This document shows, piece after piece, positions 1 to 8,570 of a stretch of 64,000 bases of DNA. Every line of letters starts with the position of its first letter. The stretch's first letter is position 1. The position numbers and the translations under genes were made by a program. Origin of the DNA: Brevibacterium pigmentatum (lineage in GTDB: Bacteria > Actinomycetota > Actinomycetes > Actinomycetales > Brevibacteriaceae); assembly GCF_011617465.1 (NCBI RefSeq), contig NZ_CP050153.1, positions 2,170,001 through 2,234,000 on the forward strand, written 5' to 3'. Below the pieces are notes generated by a model. The model did not search any database. It saw nothing but the letters and a program-made list of their open reading frames with translations, and was not told the DNA's origin.

Positions 1-437
1 CACAGACCTTCGGAGCGCGGTGTCGCGAACGCCTGCAGCTGGATACCTCCGCCGTTGTGAATGAGGGTCACGGCCAGCACGCGCTGGGAATCGTCGTCCG
101 TGTCCAGGCGCACCTGCATTCCGTCGACGACGGGCACCTTGAGTGCGCCGAGGTCGAGACGATCATGCTCAGGGTATTCCTCGGAGATGTCGAACGGGCC
201 CTTCTCGGACCGGTCGAAGGGCGCGGACTTCTCCAGCAGCGCCTCTTCCTCGTCGATGTCGTCATCGGACTCGGACGCATCGACCTCGTCGACATCGTCG
301 TCTGCGGTGTCGGCATCCTCGGTGTCGGTGTCTGCGTCCTGAGCGTCGAGCTCGTCATCGTCGGTGAACTCGTCATCGGCGCGGACGTCGTCTTCGTTCG
401 TCGGCGTGGATTTCTTGAACCGGGAGAACAGTCCCAT
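1..437 (-). CDS. DUF3710 domain protein (5' part; runs off the window)
   Basis: The first 145 codons are present, and the gene continues beyond base 1. The start ATG (MGLFSRFKK) is clear and lies 6 nt after the dut stop, so the two are probably co-transcribed. A basic N-terminus is followed by a very acidic Asp/Glu-rich stretch of about 60 residues and then the start of a globular domain (PFDISEEYPEHDRLDLGALK, VPVVDGMQVRL). This is the layout of actinobacterial DUF3710 proteins, which often sit next to dut. Their function is unknown, and I infer nothing beyond the family. Confidence 0.8.
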   Translation of the reverse strand, partial: MGLFSRFKKSTPTNEDDVRADDEFTDDDELDAQDADTDTEDADTADDDVDEVDASESDDDIDEEEALLEKSAPFDRSEKGPFDISEEYPEHDRLDLGALKVPVVDGMQVRLDTDDDSQRVLAVTLIHNGGGIQLQAFATPRSEGL

Positions 438-443
438 GAGTCC

Positions 444-917
444 TCACTTCTCCTTTTCGCTGAGGCCGGCGTCGATTCCGCCGGTGGATCCGAATCCCCC
501 GGCGCCGCGGGCGCTGTCTTCAAGGGATTCGACGATGTCGAAGTCGGCGTGGGCGATCGATTGGATCACGAGCTGGGCGATGCGGTCGCCGCGGACGACG
601 CGCAGCGGGGTCTTCGCATCGAGGTTGATCAGCGGCACCTTGATCTCGCCGCGATACCCGGCGTCGATGGTGCCCGGTGCGTTGACGACGGTGACCCCGT
701 GCTTGCTCGACAGCCCGGACCGCGGGTGCACGAAGGCGGCGTAGCCCTCCGGCAGGGCGATCGCGATTCCGGTCGGCACGACTCGGCGCTCGAAGGGCTC
801 GAGCACGAAATCGATCGTCGAACACAGGTCCGCCCCGGCATCGCTCGCATGCGCGTAGCCGGGCGCGCTCATGCCCGCGTCGAGGAGCTGAAGGTTGATC
901 TTCACGGTTTCCGTCAC
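444..917 (-). CDS. dut: dUTP diphosphatase (dUTPase)
   Basis: Hydrolyses dUTP to dUMP and PPi, which keeps uracil out of DNA and feeds dTMP synthesis. The 157-residue product has the usual trimeric dUTPase length and motifs: HASDAGADL (motif 1), PRSGLSSKHGV (motif 2), NAPGTIDAGYRGEI with the catalytic Asp (motif 3) and the C-terminal Gly-rich RGAGGFGSTG (motif 5). The open frame extends 22 codons further upstream, but the GTG at 917 (VTETVKIN) begins exactly where dUTPase homology begins, so I chose it. It is divergent from the DUF3093 gene across about 64 nt and is followed at once by the DUF3710 gene. Confidence 0.95.
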   Translation of the reverse strand: MTETVKINLQLLDAGMSAPGYAHASDAGADLCSTIDFVLEPFERRVVPTGIAIALPEGYAAFVHPRSGLSSKHGVTVVNAPGTIDAGYRGEIKVPLINLDAKTPLRVVRGDRIAQLVIQSIAHADFDIVESLEDSARGAGGFGSTGGIDAGLSEKEK

Positions 918-981
918 AAAGATGCACTCTAACGCTCCAGCCTGAGCGTGGCCAAACCTCTCGCTATGGGACAATGGCCCC

Positions 982-1437
982 ATGGCAACAACTCAATCCG
1001 GAACCCATGTGGTCTATCAGGAGAAGGTCCGCCCCTCGATCGGCATGTGGATCCTCGTCGTGGTCGCCGCTGCGTCGACGGCGCTCATGGTCATGCCCGT
1101 CTGGCAGCTCGGCACCATCATCCTTCCCGTCGTCAGCTTCATCCTCTTCGCCTGGTGGCTGAACTCGCTGACGCTGTCGATCATCGTCACCGAACGTCAG
1201 CTGTTCGTGGGCGAGGCTCATATCGACCGCACATTCGTTCCGAGTGCGGAAGCCTTCGACGGCGAGGAGGCCCGCCAGGCCCGCGGCGTCGATCTCGATG
1301 CTCGCGCTTTCCTCAAGATCCGCCCATGGGCGAAGTCCGTCGTCCGCATCCATCTCGACGATGATTCGGACCCCACCCCGTACTGGCTCGTCTCGTCACG
1401 CCACCCCCACAAGCTGGCAGCCGCCCTCAACCCTTAA
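982..1437 (+). CDS. DUF3093 family small membrane protein
   Basis: A 151-residue protein with two adjacent hydrophobic segments (about residues 18-37 and 40-58), then a soluble domain with the WLNSLTLSIIVTERQLFVG region and a C-terminal YWLVSSRHPHKLAAAL. This pattern fits actinobacterial DUF3093 proteins, which commonly lie beside dut and the DUF4193 gene, as here. Function is unknown. The stop codon is 11 nt before a large palindrome at the junction with the convergent DUF4193 gene. Confidence 0.85.
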   Translation: MATTQSGTHVVYQEKVRPSIGMWILVVVAAASTALMVMPVWQLGTIILPVVSFILFAWWLNSLTLSIIVTERQLFVGEAHIDRTFVPSAEAFDGEEARQARGVDLDARAFLKIRPWAKSVVRIHLDDDSDPTPYWLVSSRHPHKLAAALNP

Positions 1438-1448
1438 TCCCCCAATTA

Positions 1449-1504
1449 CTACCTGACGGCGGCCCAGCAACCTCGCGCGAGGTTGCTGGGCCGCCGTCAG
1501 GTAG
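1449..1504. repeat. 56-bp perfect palindrome, copy 1
   Basis: A perfect 56-bp inverted repeat with no loop. It begins CTACCTGACGGCGGCCCAGC and is centred on CGCG. It lies 11 nt after the stop of the DUF3093 gene, in a convergent junction. A second copy with a single base difference lies at 22467-22522, also at a convergent junction. There is no T-run on either side, so it is not a canonical intrinsic terminator. It may be a REP-like or bidirectional-terminator element. Confidence 0.9.
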
Positions 1505-1513
1505 CAAGGAGAG

Positions 1514-1554
1514 AGAAACGGACCGCGCCCCTTTCGAGGGCGCGGTCCGTTTCT
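1514..1554 (-). terminator. Terminator hairpin for the DUF4193 gene
   Basis: Perfect 17-bp arms (AGAAACGGACCGCGCCC at 1514-1530 and its complement at 1538-1554) enclose a 7-nt loop. The hairpin lies 16 nt beyond the minus-strand stop of the DUF4193 gene. There is no strong T-run, which is common in high-GC actinobacteria. Confidence 0.75.
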
Positions 1555-1569
1555 GCGAAGAGAAGCGAT

Positions 1570-1869
1570 TCAGCCTGCACAGTCCGTGCAGATGGGGATC
1601 CCGCCTTCTTCGGTCGCAAGCTGCGAACGATGGCGGACCAAGAAGCACTCCATGCATGTGAACTCGTCGTTCTGCTTGGGCAGAACCCGAACGGAGAGCT
1701 CTTCGTTCGACAGGTCTGCACCGGGAAGTTCGAAGCCTTCGGCTACTGCAGTTTCGTCTTCGTCGATCTTGCTTGCCTGAGCCTGGGAACGCTGGGCCTT
1801 GAGCTGCTCGATCGAATCGCTTTTGATCTCATCGTCTTGCTTGCGAGGTGCGTCGTAGTCTGTTGCCAT
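1570..1869 (-). CDS. DUF4193 domain protein (putative zinc ribbon)
   Basis: A 99-residue protein starting MATDYDAPRKQDDEI, the hallmark N-terminus of the actinobacterial DUF4193 family. Two CxxC pairs near the C-terminus (CMEC and CTDC, about residues 76-97) probably bind one zinc ion. An AGAGG ribosome site precedes the ATG at 1869. The open frame runs further upstream, but that part has no family resemblance. DUF4193 genes are conserved near sigA and dut in actinobacteria; their role is unknown. Confidence 0.88.
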   Translation of the reverse strand: MATDYDAPRKQDDEIKSDSIEQLKAQRSQAQASKIDEDETAVAEGFELPGADLSNEELSVRVLPKQNDEFTCMECFLVRHRSQLATEEGGIPICTDCAG

Positions 1870-2156
1870 ATGGCCTCTTCGCTCTCTGTCCGGAGGGGGT
1901 GCTGAAGAGGAGCATACTCTCCTCTTCCGAGATGTGTCCCCAGCATTGTGCACTGTATGCTTGCCGTTGGCAAGATGGAATGAACACTTGATGCGGTGAT
2001 TCTCGTCACCAGCTTGTCTGCATGGACAGAGCACACATAGAGTTCACGAAGAGCTCTGCAAGAATGCTTGTGATGGACAGCACCGACAGCACTGCCTGTC
2101 GGTAGATTACCGGGTTCGTCCCCTGTGGAGGCGGCCCGAGGAAGGACGGATCCACA

Positions 2157-2384
2157 ATGAGTGAATTCGCTGATCAGCTCGACACCCGAATCGATGATGT
2201 CCGTCATCGCATTCACGAGGCCCGGTCTGCCGGCGACGACTTCCTCGTCGAAAATCTCATCGACGACCTGCAGAACCTCATGGAACTGGCGGGTCGGAAT
2301 GATGTCGACACCGGCCCCATCGCCGAGGTGATCCAGGCCGAGACCGGCGCCCTGCCGGTCATCCCGAGTCCCGAGGATTACTGA
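2157..2384 (+). CDS. Small acidic protein of unknown function
   Basis: I do not recognise this 75-residue protein. It is acidic, has no Cys and no membrane segment, and most of it looks amphipathic-helical (FADQLDTRIDDVRHRIHEAR, then ENLIDDLQNLMELAG), ending with a proline-containing tail, PSPEDY. A good ribosome site (GAGGAAGGA) lies 9 nt before the ATG, and a strong terminator follows the stop by 14 nt. It therefore reads as a real monocistronic gene. The 287-bp upstream gap, shared with DUF4193, is less GC-rich than the surroundings and probably holds divergent promoters. Confidence 0.7.
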   Translation: MSEFADQLDTRIDDVRHRIHEARSAGDDFLVENLIDDLQNLMELAGRNDVDTGPIAEVIQAETGALPVIPSPEDY

Positions 2385-2398
2385 GGGACAGCACAGAG

Positions 2399-2438
2399 AA
2401 GAACCCTCCCCCACCGATTCGGTGAGGGAGGGTTCTTT
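2399..2438 (+). terminator. Intrinsic terminator after the small acidic protein gene
   Basis: 17-bp arms with one mismatch (AAGAACCCTCCCCCACC at 2399-2415, partner 2421-2437) enclose a 5-nt loop and end in TTCTTT. It lies between the plus-strand small gene and the convergent hemH and may serve both. Confidence 0.85.
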
Positions 2439-2489
2439 CGTCTCCGGGGTTCAGTCCCGGGGCTCAGTTCAGGCGCACAGTCCCAGAAC

Positions 2490-3602
2490 TCAGTTCGCCA
2501 TGGTCCAGTTCGGGTAGGTCGCACGTTCGATGCGGCCGCGGCAGCAGTCGATGCTGCAGGCACCGCTGCCGGGGACCAGAGCCTTCGTGCCGGGCAGAGC
2601 CGGCGCGTCGACGGCGTCTCCGCGCAGCTGCGCGACGCGCTCCTCGACGAGGTCGATCAGTCCCCTGACGAAGGCGTCATGGGTGCCGACGGTGGCCACG
2701 CGAGTGAAGTCGAAGCCGAGCTCTTCGGCGGTCTCCTTCGCCTCGGTGTCGAGGTCGAAGGCGACCTCCATATGGTCGGAGATGAAGCCGATGGGCACGA
2801 GCACGACCCCGGTCACACCCTCCTCGGCGAGTTCGGTCATCCGGTCGTTGACATCGGGTTCGAGCCACGGCACCTCGGGCGAACCCGAGCGCGAGCAGTA
2901 GACGAGCTCGGCGGGAACACGATCGGCCTCATCGATGCGCCCCATGAGGTGGTCGATGAGTTCTTCGTGCTGGGCCTGGTAGCCGTTGGTGGTCACCGCA
3001 GAGGCATCCTGCATGACATTCGGGATCGAATGGGTGACGAAGAGGATCCGGTGCTTGGACGAGTCGATCTGCCCGACCTTCGCCCGGAAATCGGCGAGGC
3101 CCTGGTGCAGGCAGTCCGCGCAGGCGTCGGCATATCCGGGGTGGTTGTAGAACTGACGGATCTTGTCGATCGAGACCGAGAGGCCCTCGTCCTTGAGCGT
3201 GTCGATCGTCTTCGCGAAGTCCTCACGATACTGACGGCACGATGAGTAGGACGAGTAGGCGGAGGTGTCGATCGAGAGGAACTGTGTGGCACCGTTCTTG
3301 GCCAAACTGCGGACCTCATCGGTGAGATAGGGGTCCCAGTTGCGGTTTCCCCAGATCAACGGAGTGTCGATTCCGCGGCGATCGAGTTCGGCGCGCAGGG
3401 CGGCCAGCAGAGCCTTGTTCTGATCGTTGATCGGAGACTTGCCTCCGAAGCCGAAATAGTGCTCTCCCACCTCCTCGAGCCGCTCCTCGGGAATCCCGCG
3501 GCCGGCGGTGACGTTGCGAAGGAATGGAACCACTTCTTCTGGGGCCTCCGGTCCGCCGAATGACATGAGGACCAGGGCGTCGATGGGTGCAGTCGTTTTC
3601 AC
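2490..3602 (-). CDS. hemH: Ferrochelatase (coproporphyrin III ferrochelatase type)
   Basis: Inserts Fe2+ into the porphyrin macrocycle. In actinobacteria the substrate is normally coproporphyrin III, giving coproheme (CpfC). The 370-residue product has the metal-site signatures FVTHSIPN (His) and DHMEVAFDLD (Glu). A C-terminal CSIDCC cluster plus an internal Cys (DACADCLHQG) match the cysteine set that binds a [2Fe-2S] cluster in mycobacterial enzymes. It starts at a GTG. Heme made here would serve the cytochrome bd oxidase encoded nearby, although the genes are not in one operon. Confidence 0.95.
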   Translation of the reverse strand: MKTTAPIDALVLMSFGGPEAPEEVVPFLRNVTAGRGIPEERLEEVGEHYFGFGGKSPINDQNKALLAALRAELDRRGIDTPLIWGNRNWDPYLTDEVRSLAKNGATQFLSIDTSAYSSYSSCRQYREDFAKTIDTLKDEGLSVSIDKIRQFYNHPGYADACADCLHQGLADFRAKVGQIDSSKHRILFVTHSIPNVMQDASAVTTNGYQAQHEELIDHLMGRIDEADRVPAELVYCSRSGSPEVPWLEPDVNDRMTELAEEGVTGVVLVPIGFISDHMEVAFDLDTEAKETAEELGFDFTRVATVGTHDAFVRGLIDLVEERVAQLRGDAVDAPALPGTKALVPGSGACSIDCCRGRIERATYPNWTMAN

Positions 3603-3921
3603 ACTTTCGATCTTACAGACTGCACCTCAGCAAGGCCCGCTGTCCGCAGAGTGAGCCGTGCCCACTCACGGAGCAGACGCAGATCGGTCCGGCACCCAGG
3701 TCCATGCCCTCGCCTGCCGCGCCCACGCCTCCCGAGCCCTGCAGACGCCGTTCGGCCCAGCTCGCGGGCCCACGCCTGGCCCATTCGTGTCCGGTCTCAC
3801 AGATTCGCACCCCTGACGGTCGATCCGGCCCGTGATTTCGCGACTCGCGCGGAAATCTGCCCGGCACGACGCGCCGAACGTGACACGATGCTTCTGAGAC
3901 GCGACAAAGGAGCTTAAGGCA
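3603..3921. other. Intergenic region between hemH and sepH
   Basis: A 319-bp divergent gap with no convincing gene. It must hold the promoters of hemH (minus) and sepH (plus). The only clear element is the ribosome site AAAGGAGC at 3905-3912, in front of sepH. Confidence 0.5.
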
Positions 3922-5043
3922 ATGCGTGAACTGATCTTGAACGGAGTCAACGCAGACGGCACCCATCTGCTGTTGAACGACGAGAACGGGCTTCAGTACC
4001 GAGTCGTCCTCGATGAGGCTCTCATCGCCGCGGTCCGCAGGGACCGCTCCCAGTCCAAGCCCGAGGCTCCCGTGCGCCCGAAAGAGATCCAGGCCATGAT
4101 CCGCGGCGGCATGGACGCCGAGGAGGTCGTGGCCGCCACCGGTGCCGACATCGAATATGTGCGCACCTATGAAGGTCCGGCGATGGCCGAGCGCGAACGC
4201 ACCGCCTACCTCGCCAGCCGTCATCCCATCTATTCCGATCACGATCCCAACGGTGAGCCGACTCCGCTCATCGAGCTGTGTCAGGAACGTCTGGCGATGC
4301 GCGACGTCGATATCGAGACGATGGAGTGGGATTCCTGGAAGCAGCAGGACGGCAACTGGTACATCCAGCTCAGCTTCACTGCCGCCGACCGTGTCCGCAC
4401 CGCCAGCTGGCACTACTACCGCAGATCGCTCACCCCGATCGACGATGAGGCGAAGTGGCTCGCCGATTCCGGGCCCACCGATACCGGACCGATCCCGAAC
4501 TACGGAAGCGGTGCCGAACGTCAGAGGAACACCGAGGAGGTCGATGTCCTCCCGAACACCGATCAGTCGTCCGCGTCGATCGCCTCGGACGGACCGGTCC
4601 GTCCCACCGCCGGTTCCGCTCCGTCGCAGCAGGCCCGCGATCACCAGGCCGAGACCGGCCGGATCCTGGAGAACCTGCGCAAGCGCCGCCACACCGAGGA
4701 GGAGCCGCGGACTCGTCTGCGCGCGGTCACCGAGGATCCCGAGACTCACCCGCAGGGAGCGCACACCGCTCCCGGCCAGCCCGAAGCCGCCACCGATGAC
4801 GAGGTCTTCGCCTTCGAGGATTCGGCTCCCTCTGCTGAGGAGCCGCAGGAGCCGACCGAGAAGGTCGGTGTCTTCGACGATGAGAATCAGCTCTCACTGC
4901 TCAATGAGCCCGGGGTGAGCGATCACTCCGATCAGTTCAAGGACTCCGCCTCGGCGAAGGATTCGAAGCCGAAGTCGAAGAAGAATTCGCGTGCCTCGAT
5001 CCCGAGCTGGGACGAGATCATGTTCGGCTCGAAGCGGGACTGA
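3922..5043 (+). CDS. sepH: Septation protein SepH (DUF3071)
   Basis: An actinobacterial cell-division protein that binds FtsZ and promotes its assembly. The 373-residue product has the conserved N-terminal DUF3071 domain: MRELILNGVNADGTHLLL at the start, then a helix-turn-helix-like segment around residues 55-75 (RPKEIQAMIRGGMDAEEVV), and conserved WDSWKQQDGNWYIQLSF and ASWHYYRRSL. A long disordered acidic linker follows, and a short basic C-terminal tail ends WDEIMFGSKRD. A strong AAAGGAGC ribosome site precedes the ATG. Its stop is only 2 nt from that of the convergent cydDC, with no terminator between them. Confidence 0.93.
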   Translation: MRELILNGVNADGTHLLLNDENGLQYRVVLDEALIAAVRRDRSQSKPEAPVRPKEIQAMIRGGMDAEEVVAATGADIEYVRTYEGPAMAERERTAYLASRHPIYSDHDPNGEPTPLIELCQERLAMRDVDIETMEWDSWKQQDGNWYIQLSFTAADRVRTASWHYYRRSLTPIDDEAKWLADSGPTDTGPIPNYGSGAERQRNTEEVDVLPNTDQSSASIASDGPVRPTAGSAPSQQARDHQAETGRILENLRKRRHTEEEPRTRLRAVTEDPETHPQGAHTAPGQPEAATDDEVFAFEDSAPSAEEPQEPTEKVGVFDDENQLSLLNEPGVSDHSDQFKDSASAKDSKPKSKKNSRASIPSWDEIMFGSKRD

Positions 5044-5045
5044 CC

Positions 5046-8000
5046 TCAGACTCTCGAGCGTTCGACCTCGGGAACCTGTGTTCCGAGATCGACGACCTCA
5101 TCGCCGTCCGCGATCAGTCGCCGGTCATGGGTGACCATGACGACCGTGCGGTCGCGCAGGTTCCCGCGCAGATCGTCGATGAGCAGCCGTGCCGTCTCAT
5201 CGTCCAGGTGTGCCGTCGGTTCGTCGAGGACGATCACATCGGCCCCGGTCAGCAATGTCCTGGCCACCGCCAATCGCTGTCGCTGACCGCCGGAGATCTC
5301 GGTCCCGCGGTCGCCGACCCACCGGTCGAGCCCCTCGGCGTCGGCCCAGTCGCCCAGGCCCGCCGCTCTCAGTGCGGCCGTCATCTCGTTGTCTCCGGGA
5401 ACCGATCGCTGAGCGAGGGCGAGATTTCCGCGCACGGTGGAGCGGAAGACGTGTGCTTCTTGAGGGCACCAGGCGATTCGGCCGACCAGGTCCTCGGGTG
5501 AGCGTGTGAGCATATCGTGGCCGGTCCCGTTCCGGTCTCGGGCGCGGTAGCTTCCGAACCAGGGGTCGAGGAACCGCAGGAGCACACTCAGGCTCGTCGT
5601 CTTGCCCGTTCCGCTGTCGCCGCACAGCACGGTCCAACCGCCGCGTTGGGCTCTCAGGTCGAGACCTGAGACAGCAGCCTGGTCATCCCATCCGACGGTG
5701 ATCGTGTCGAGTTCGAGGGCCTCGACTCCGACGAGCTCGTCTGCGGGGTCCGAACTGCGGGCCGATTCGTCGAAATCCTCGACATCGTCGACTGCCGTTT
5801 CGGCTCCCGACGAGGCCTCGGCATCGGAGTCCTCCGCACTGGTCGGTTCGGGCAGGCAGTCCAGTGCCGCGCCCAGCCCGGGCAGCTGACGGAATGCGTC
5901 GAGTGCCGAAGCGAACAATTCACCCAGTCCCAATGCAATGAGGGACAGCACGGCGACGATCTCGGTCGGAGCCTCTGTGCTCGCCGCCAGGATCACCGCG
6001 GTGGTGAACGTGCTCAGCTGCAACCACAGTTGGGCGAGTCCGAAGTTGCGGGCAGATGCCTTCTGCTTCGCCTCGAGATCGGACTCCAGACCGGCCAACA
6101 GGCCGAGCACTCGGGAATCGGCGCTGTTCGTGCGCAGATCGTCCTTCGCATGCAGGGCGCGAGAGAGCACGGACAGGATCCGGTTGCGGTCGTCCCTGAT
6201 TCCGTGAACGAGGCGGCTCTCCTCCCGGATCACGACGATCGGGACGATGACGAGGTTGATGACGCCGAGAAGGACGAACCATCCCAGGGAACTCACGTCG
6301 AGGAGTGCGGCGGTGATGCTCACGCCGATGACGACCAGGGTCGAGACGAGCGGCGGGAACAGAGTCCGGGGCACCAGGTCACGGACGTCATCGGCGTCGG
6401 CGACCATGGCGCGCAGTGCGGAGTCAGAGGTCAGCAGTCGCCGATCGCTCATGCCGACGCGTTCGAAGTGCTCCCATAGCCGGGTGCGCAGTCGGGTGAG
6501 TGCGGCGAAGATCGCCGAATGCAGCTTCAGCCGGCTGACATAGAGCAGCACGGACCGGCTGAGCCCGAAGAAGCGCACACCGACGATGGCGACCATGAGC
6601 AGCATGATAGGCGGCTGGTAGGAGGCTTCGACGATGAGCCAAGCAGAGACCGCAGTCAGGGCGATGGCGGCGAGGCTCGACGCGCAGGCGGTGAGGGCGG
6701 CCACCAGCATGGTCGGGGTGAACAGGGGCAGGCTCGAGGACAGAATCGACCAGCGTCGACGCAGAGCCGCCGTCCAGGACTCTTCCCGGGACTGCCGCTT
6801 GTCGACATCCGGCTGCCTCTCGACCCCGGAGCGATATCCTGGGGCGCTTCCGGAACTTGTCCGGGACTCAGTCCCGGAGTCTTCGTCCCGCGCGGCTGCG
6901 GCAGCGGTGTCGACCGTGTCAGCTCTGCTCTGAGCCGCTGCCATGGCTGTCGTCGCGACCGCTGGTTCTGCGTTCTCGCCCACCGAGACCCGAGTCTTCT
7001 CCGGGCGGATCTCCGTGTCCGCCAGGGCACGGACCCGTTCGTCATGGCTGGCGAGGATCACCCGGTGGGTGGCGGCCGCCTCGGCGATCAAGCTGATGAC
7101 GATGTCGGCGTTGTCGGCGTCGAGGTGCGCGGTCGGTTCGTCGAGGACGAGCACCTCGGCCCCGTCACCGAGGCGGTGCAGCACACGCACCAACGCCAGC
7201 CTGCGCTGCTGGCCGGGGCTGAGCGCCGCCGTCTGCACCTGCAGATCGGCTGGCAGTCCGGCGGCCGACAGAGCCGTCCGTGCGCGATCCTCATCGAGTC
7301 CGAAGAGGTCGAGTTCGGCACCGATGGTCTCAGCGAACATGCGCGGAGCCTGCGGCACATACGCGGCGGTCACCGGATCGACGGTCGAGTGCGCGTCTGC
7401 CGGCAGACTGCCGACCAGAGCGCTGAGCACAGTGGTCTTGCCGGTTCCCGACCTGCCGCTGATCGTCGTCACGCCCGGCCGGGTGTCGATGGTGCCCGAC
7501 CAGGTGATGAGTGTGCCGTCGGCATAGGCGACCCGCTGCTCGCCCGGTCGACCTGATGTGTCGGGCGTGCGCTCCCCGGCCGCCGTCGAGTCGGTGACCG
7601 TCGACTCGGCGTCCGCCGTCGAATCGGTGGTGGCCGTCGGCTCCCCTCCCGCGTGCGTCTCCGACAGCAGCGCCTGGGCTCTGCCCCGGGCTTCGCGGCC
7701 GTTCTCGCTCGCGTGGTAGCCGGCTCCGAGTTCCCGCAGAGGGATGAAGCATTCTGGTGCGATGAGCAGGACCAGCAGACCATCGCTGAGGTCCATCGTC
7801 CCGTTGACCAAACGCAGACCGATGACGACGGCCACGAGGGCCACCGAGATCGTGGCGATGAGCTCGAGGGCCAGACTCGAGAGGAACGCGATGCGCAGAG
7901 TCGTGAGGTTCGCCTGATGGTAGCGCTCCCCCAGTTCCCGCAGCCGGCGCGCATGATCGCGTGAGCGTCCGAGACCGATGAGGACGGGAAGCCCCTCGGC

Positions 8001-8570
8001 GAGTTCGGCCAGATGGTCGGACAGTCTCTCCAGAGCCGCCATGGTCTCCGCGGTCGAGTCGGCCGTATAGCGGCCGATGAGCACCATGAACATCGGCACC
8101 AACGGCAGGCACACCGCGATGATGACCGCCGAGAGGACATCGCTGAAGACGATGCGCACCAGCAGCACGATGGGCACCACGGCAGCCGCGGTCAGCGCCG
8201 GCACCACGGTGGTGAAATAGTCGTCGAGATCGTCTATTCCGCGGGTGACAGTGACTGCCGCATTCGTGCGCGGGCGTCCCCGACCGCGCAGCAGGCCCGA
8301 GAGGATCTGCAGACGCAGTCCGCGTTTCGATGCGGAGGCCAGACGGGTGCCCAGGCTCCGGTCGAGCCAGAGGCCGCCGCCGCGCAGCAGCGCACCGAGG
8401 GCTCCGAGCACCACCCACAGTCCGGGCGCACTGTGGCCGATGATGGCTCTGACCAGGGCTTCGGCGATGAGGACGATTCCCACCGCCCGGCACAGGGCGG
8501 AGAGCACGGACAGTGCCAAGCCTCGCCGACCGGTCGGCAGCTCGAGCAGAATCGACAGAGGCGAGCTCAC
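5046..8570 (-). CDS. cydDC: Fused CydDC ABC exporter for cytochrome bd assembly
   Basis: An ABC transporter needed to assemble cytochrome bd oxidase; it moves thiols and/or heme across the membrane. CydD and CydC are fused into one chain of about 1174 residues. Half 1: membrane domain about 1-300 and ATPase with Walker A SGRSGTGKTT near 370, signature LSPGQQRRLAL and Walker B VLVLDEPTAHLD. A Ser/Thr/Asp-rich linker follows. Half 2: membrane domain about 610-880 and ATPase with GDSGTGKTT, ISGGQRQRLAV and VIVLDEPTAHLD. The GTG at 8570 overlaps the cydB stop (GTGA). The open frame continues upstream through cydB and cydA, but that part is antisense-like shadow and not CydD. Confidence 0.93.
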   Translation of the reverse strand: MSSPLSILLELPTGRRGLALSVLSALCRAVGIVLIAEALVRAIIGHSAPGLWVVLGALGALLRGGGLWLDRSLGTRLASASKRGLRLQILSGLLRGRGRPRTNAAVTVTRGIDDLDDYFTTVVPALTAAAVVPIVLLVRIVFSDVLSAVIIAVCLPLVPMFMVLIGRYTADSTAETMAALERLSDHLAELAEGLPVLIGLGRSRDHARRLRELGERYHQANLTTLRIAFLSSLALELIATISVALVAVVIGLRLVNGTMDLSDGLLVLLIAPECFIPLRELGAGYHASENGREARGRAQALLSETHAGGEPTATTDSTADAESTVTDSTAAGERTPDTSGRPGEQRVAYADGTLITWSGTIDTRPGVTTISGRSGTGKTTVLSALVGSLPADAHSTVDPVTAAYVPQAPRMFAETIGAELDLFGLDEDRARTALSAAGLPADLQVQTAALSPGQQRRLALVRVLHRLGDGAEVLVLDEPTAHLDADNADIVISLIAEAAATHRVILASHDERVRALADTEIRPEKTRVSVGENAEPAVATTAMAAAQSRADTVDTAAAAARDEDSGTESRTSSGSAPGYRSGVERQPDVDKRQSREESWTAALRRRWSILSSSLPLFTPTMLVAALTACASSLAAIALTAVSAWLIVEASYQPPIMLLMVAIVGVRFFGLSRSVLLYVSRLKLHSAIFAALTRLRTRLWEHFERVGMSDRRLLTSDSALRAMVADADDVRDLVPRTLFPPLVSTLVVIGVSITAALLDVSSLGWFVLLGVINLVIVPIVVIREESRLVHGIRDDRNRILSVLSRALHAKDDLRTNSADSRVLGLLAGLESDLEAKQKASARNFGLAQLWLQLSTFTTAVILAASTEAPTEIVAVLSLIALGLGELFASALDAFRQLPGLGAALDCLPEPTSAEDSDAEASSGAETAVDDVEDFDESARSSDPADELVGVEALELDTITVGWDDQAAVSGLDLRAQRGGWTVLCGDSGTGKTTSLSVLLRFLDPWFGSYRARDRNGTGHDMLTRSPEDLVGRIAWCPQEAHVFRSTVRGNLALAQRSVPGDNEMTAALRAAGLGDWADAEGLDRWVGDRGTEISGGQRQRLAVARTLLTGADVIVLDEPTAHLDDETARLLIDDLRGNLRDRTVVMVTHDRRLIADGDEVVDLGTQVPEVERSRV

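Noticed and set aside
1449..1504. Palindrome as insertion-sequence ends
   Set aside because: No transposase or target duplication accompanies either copy, and the two copies are 21 kb apart with ordinary core genes between them.
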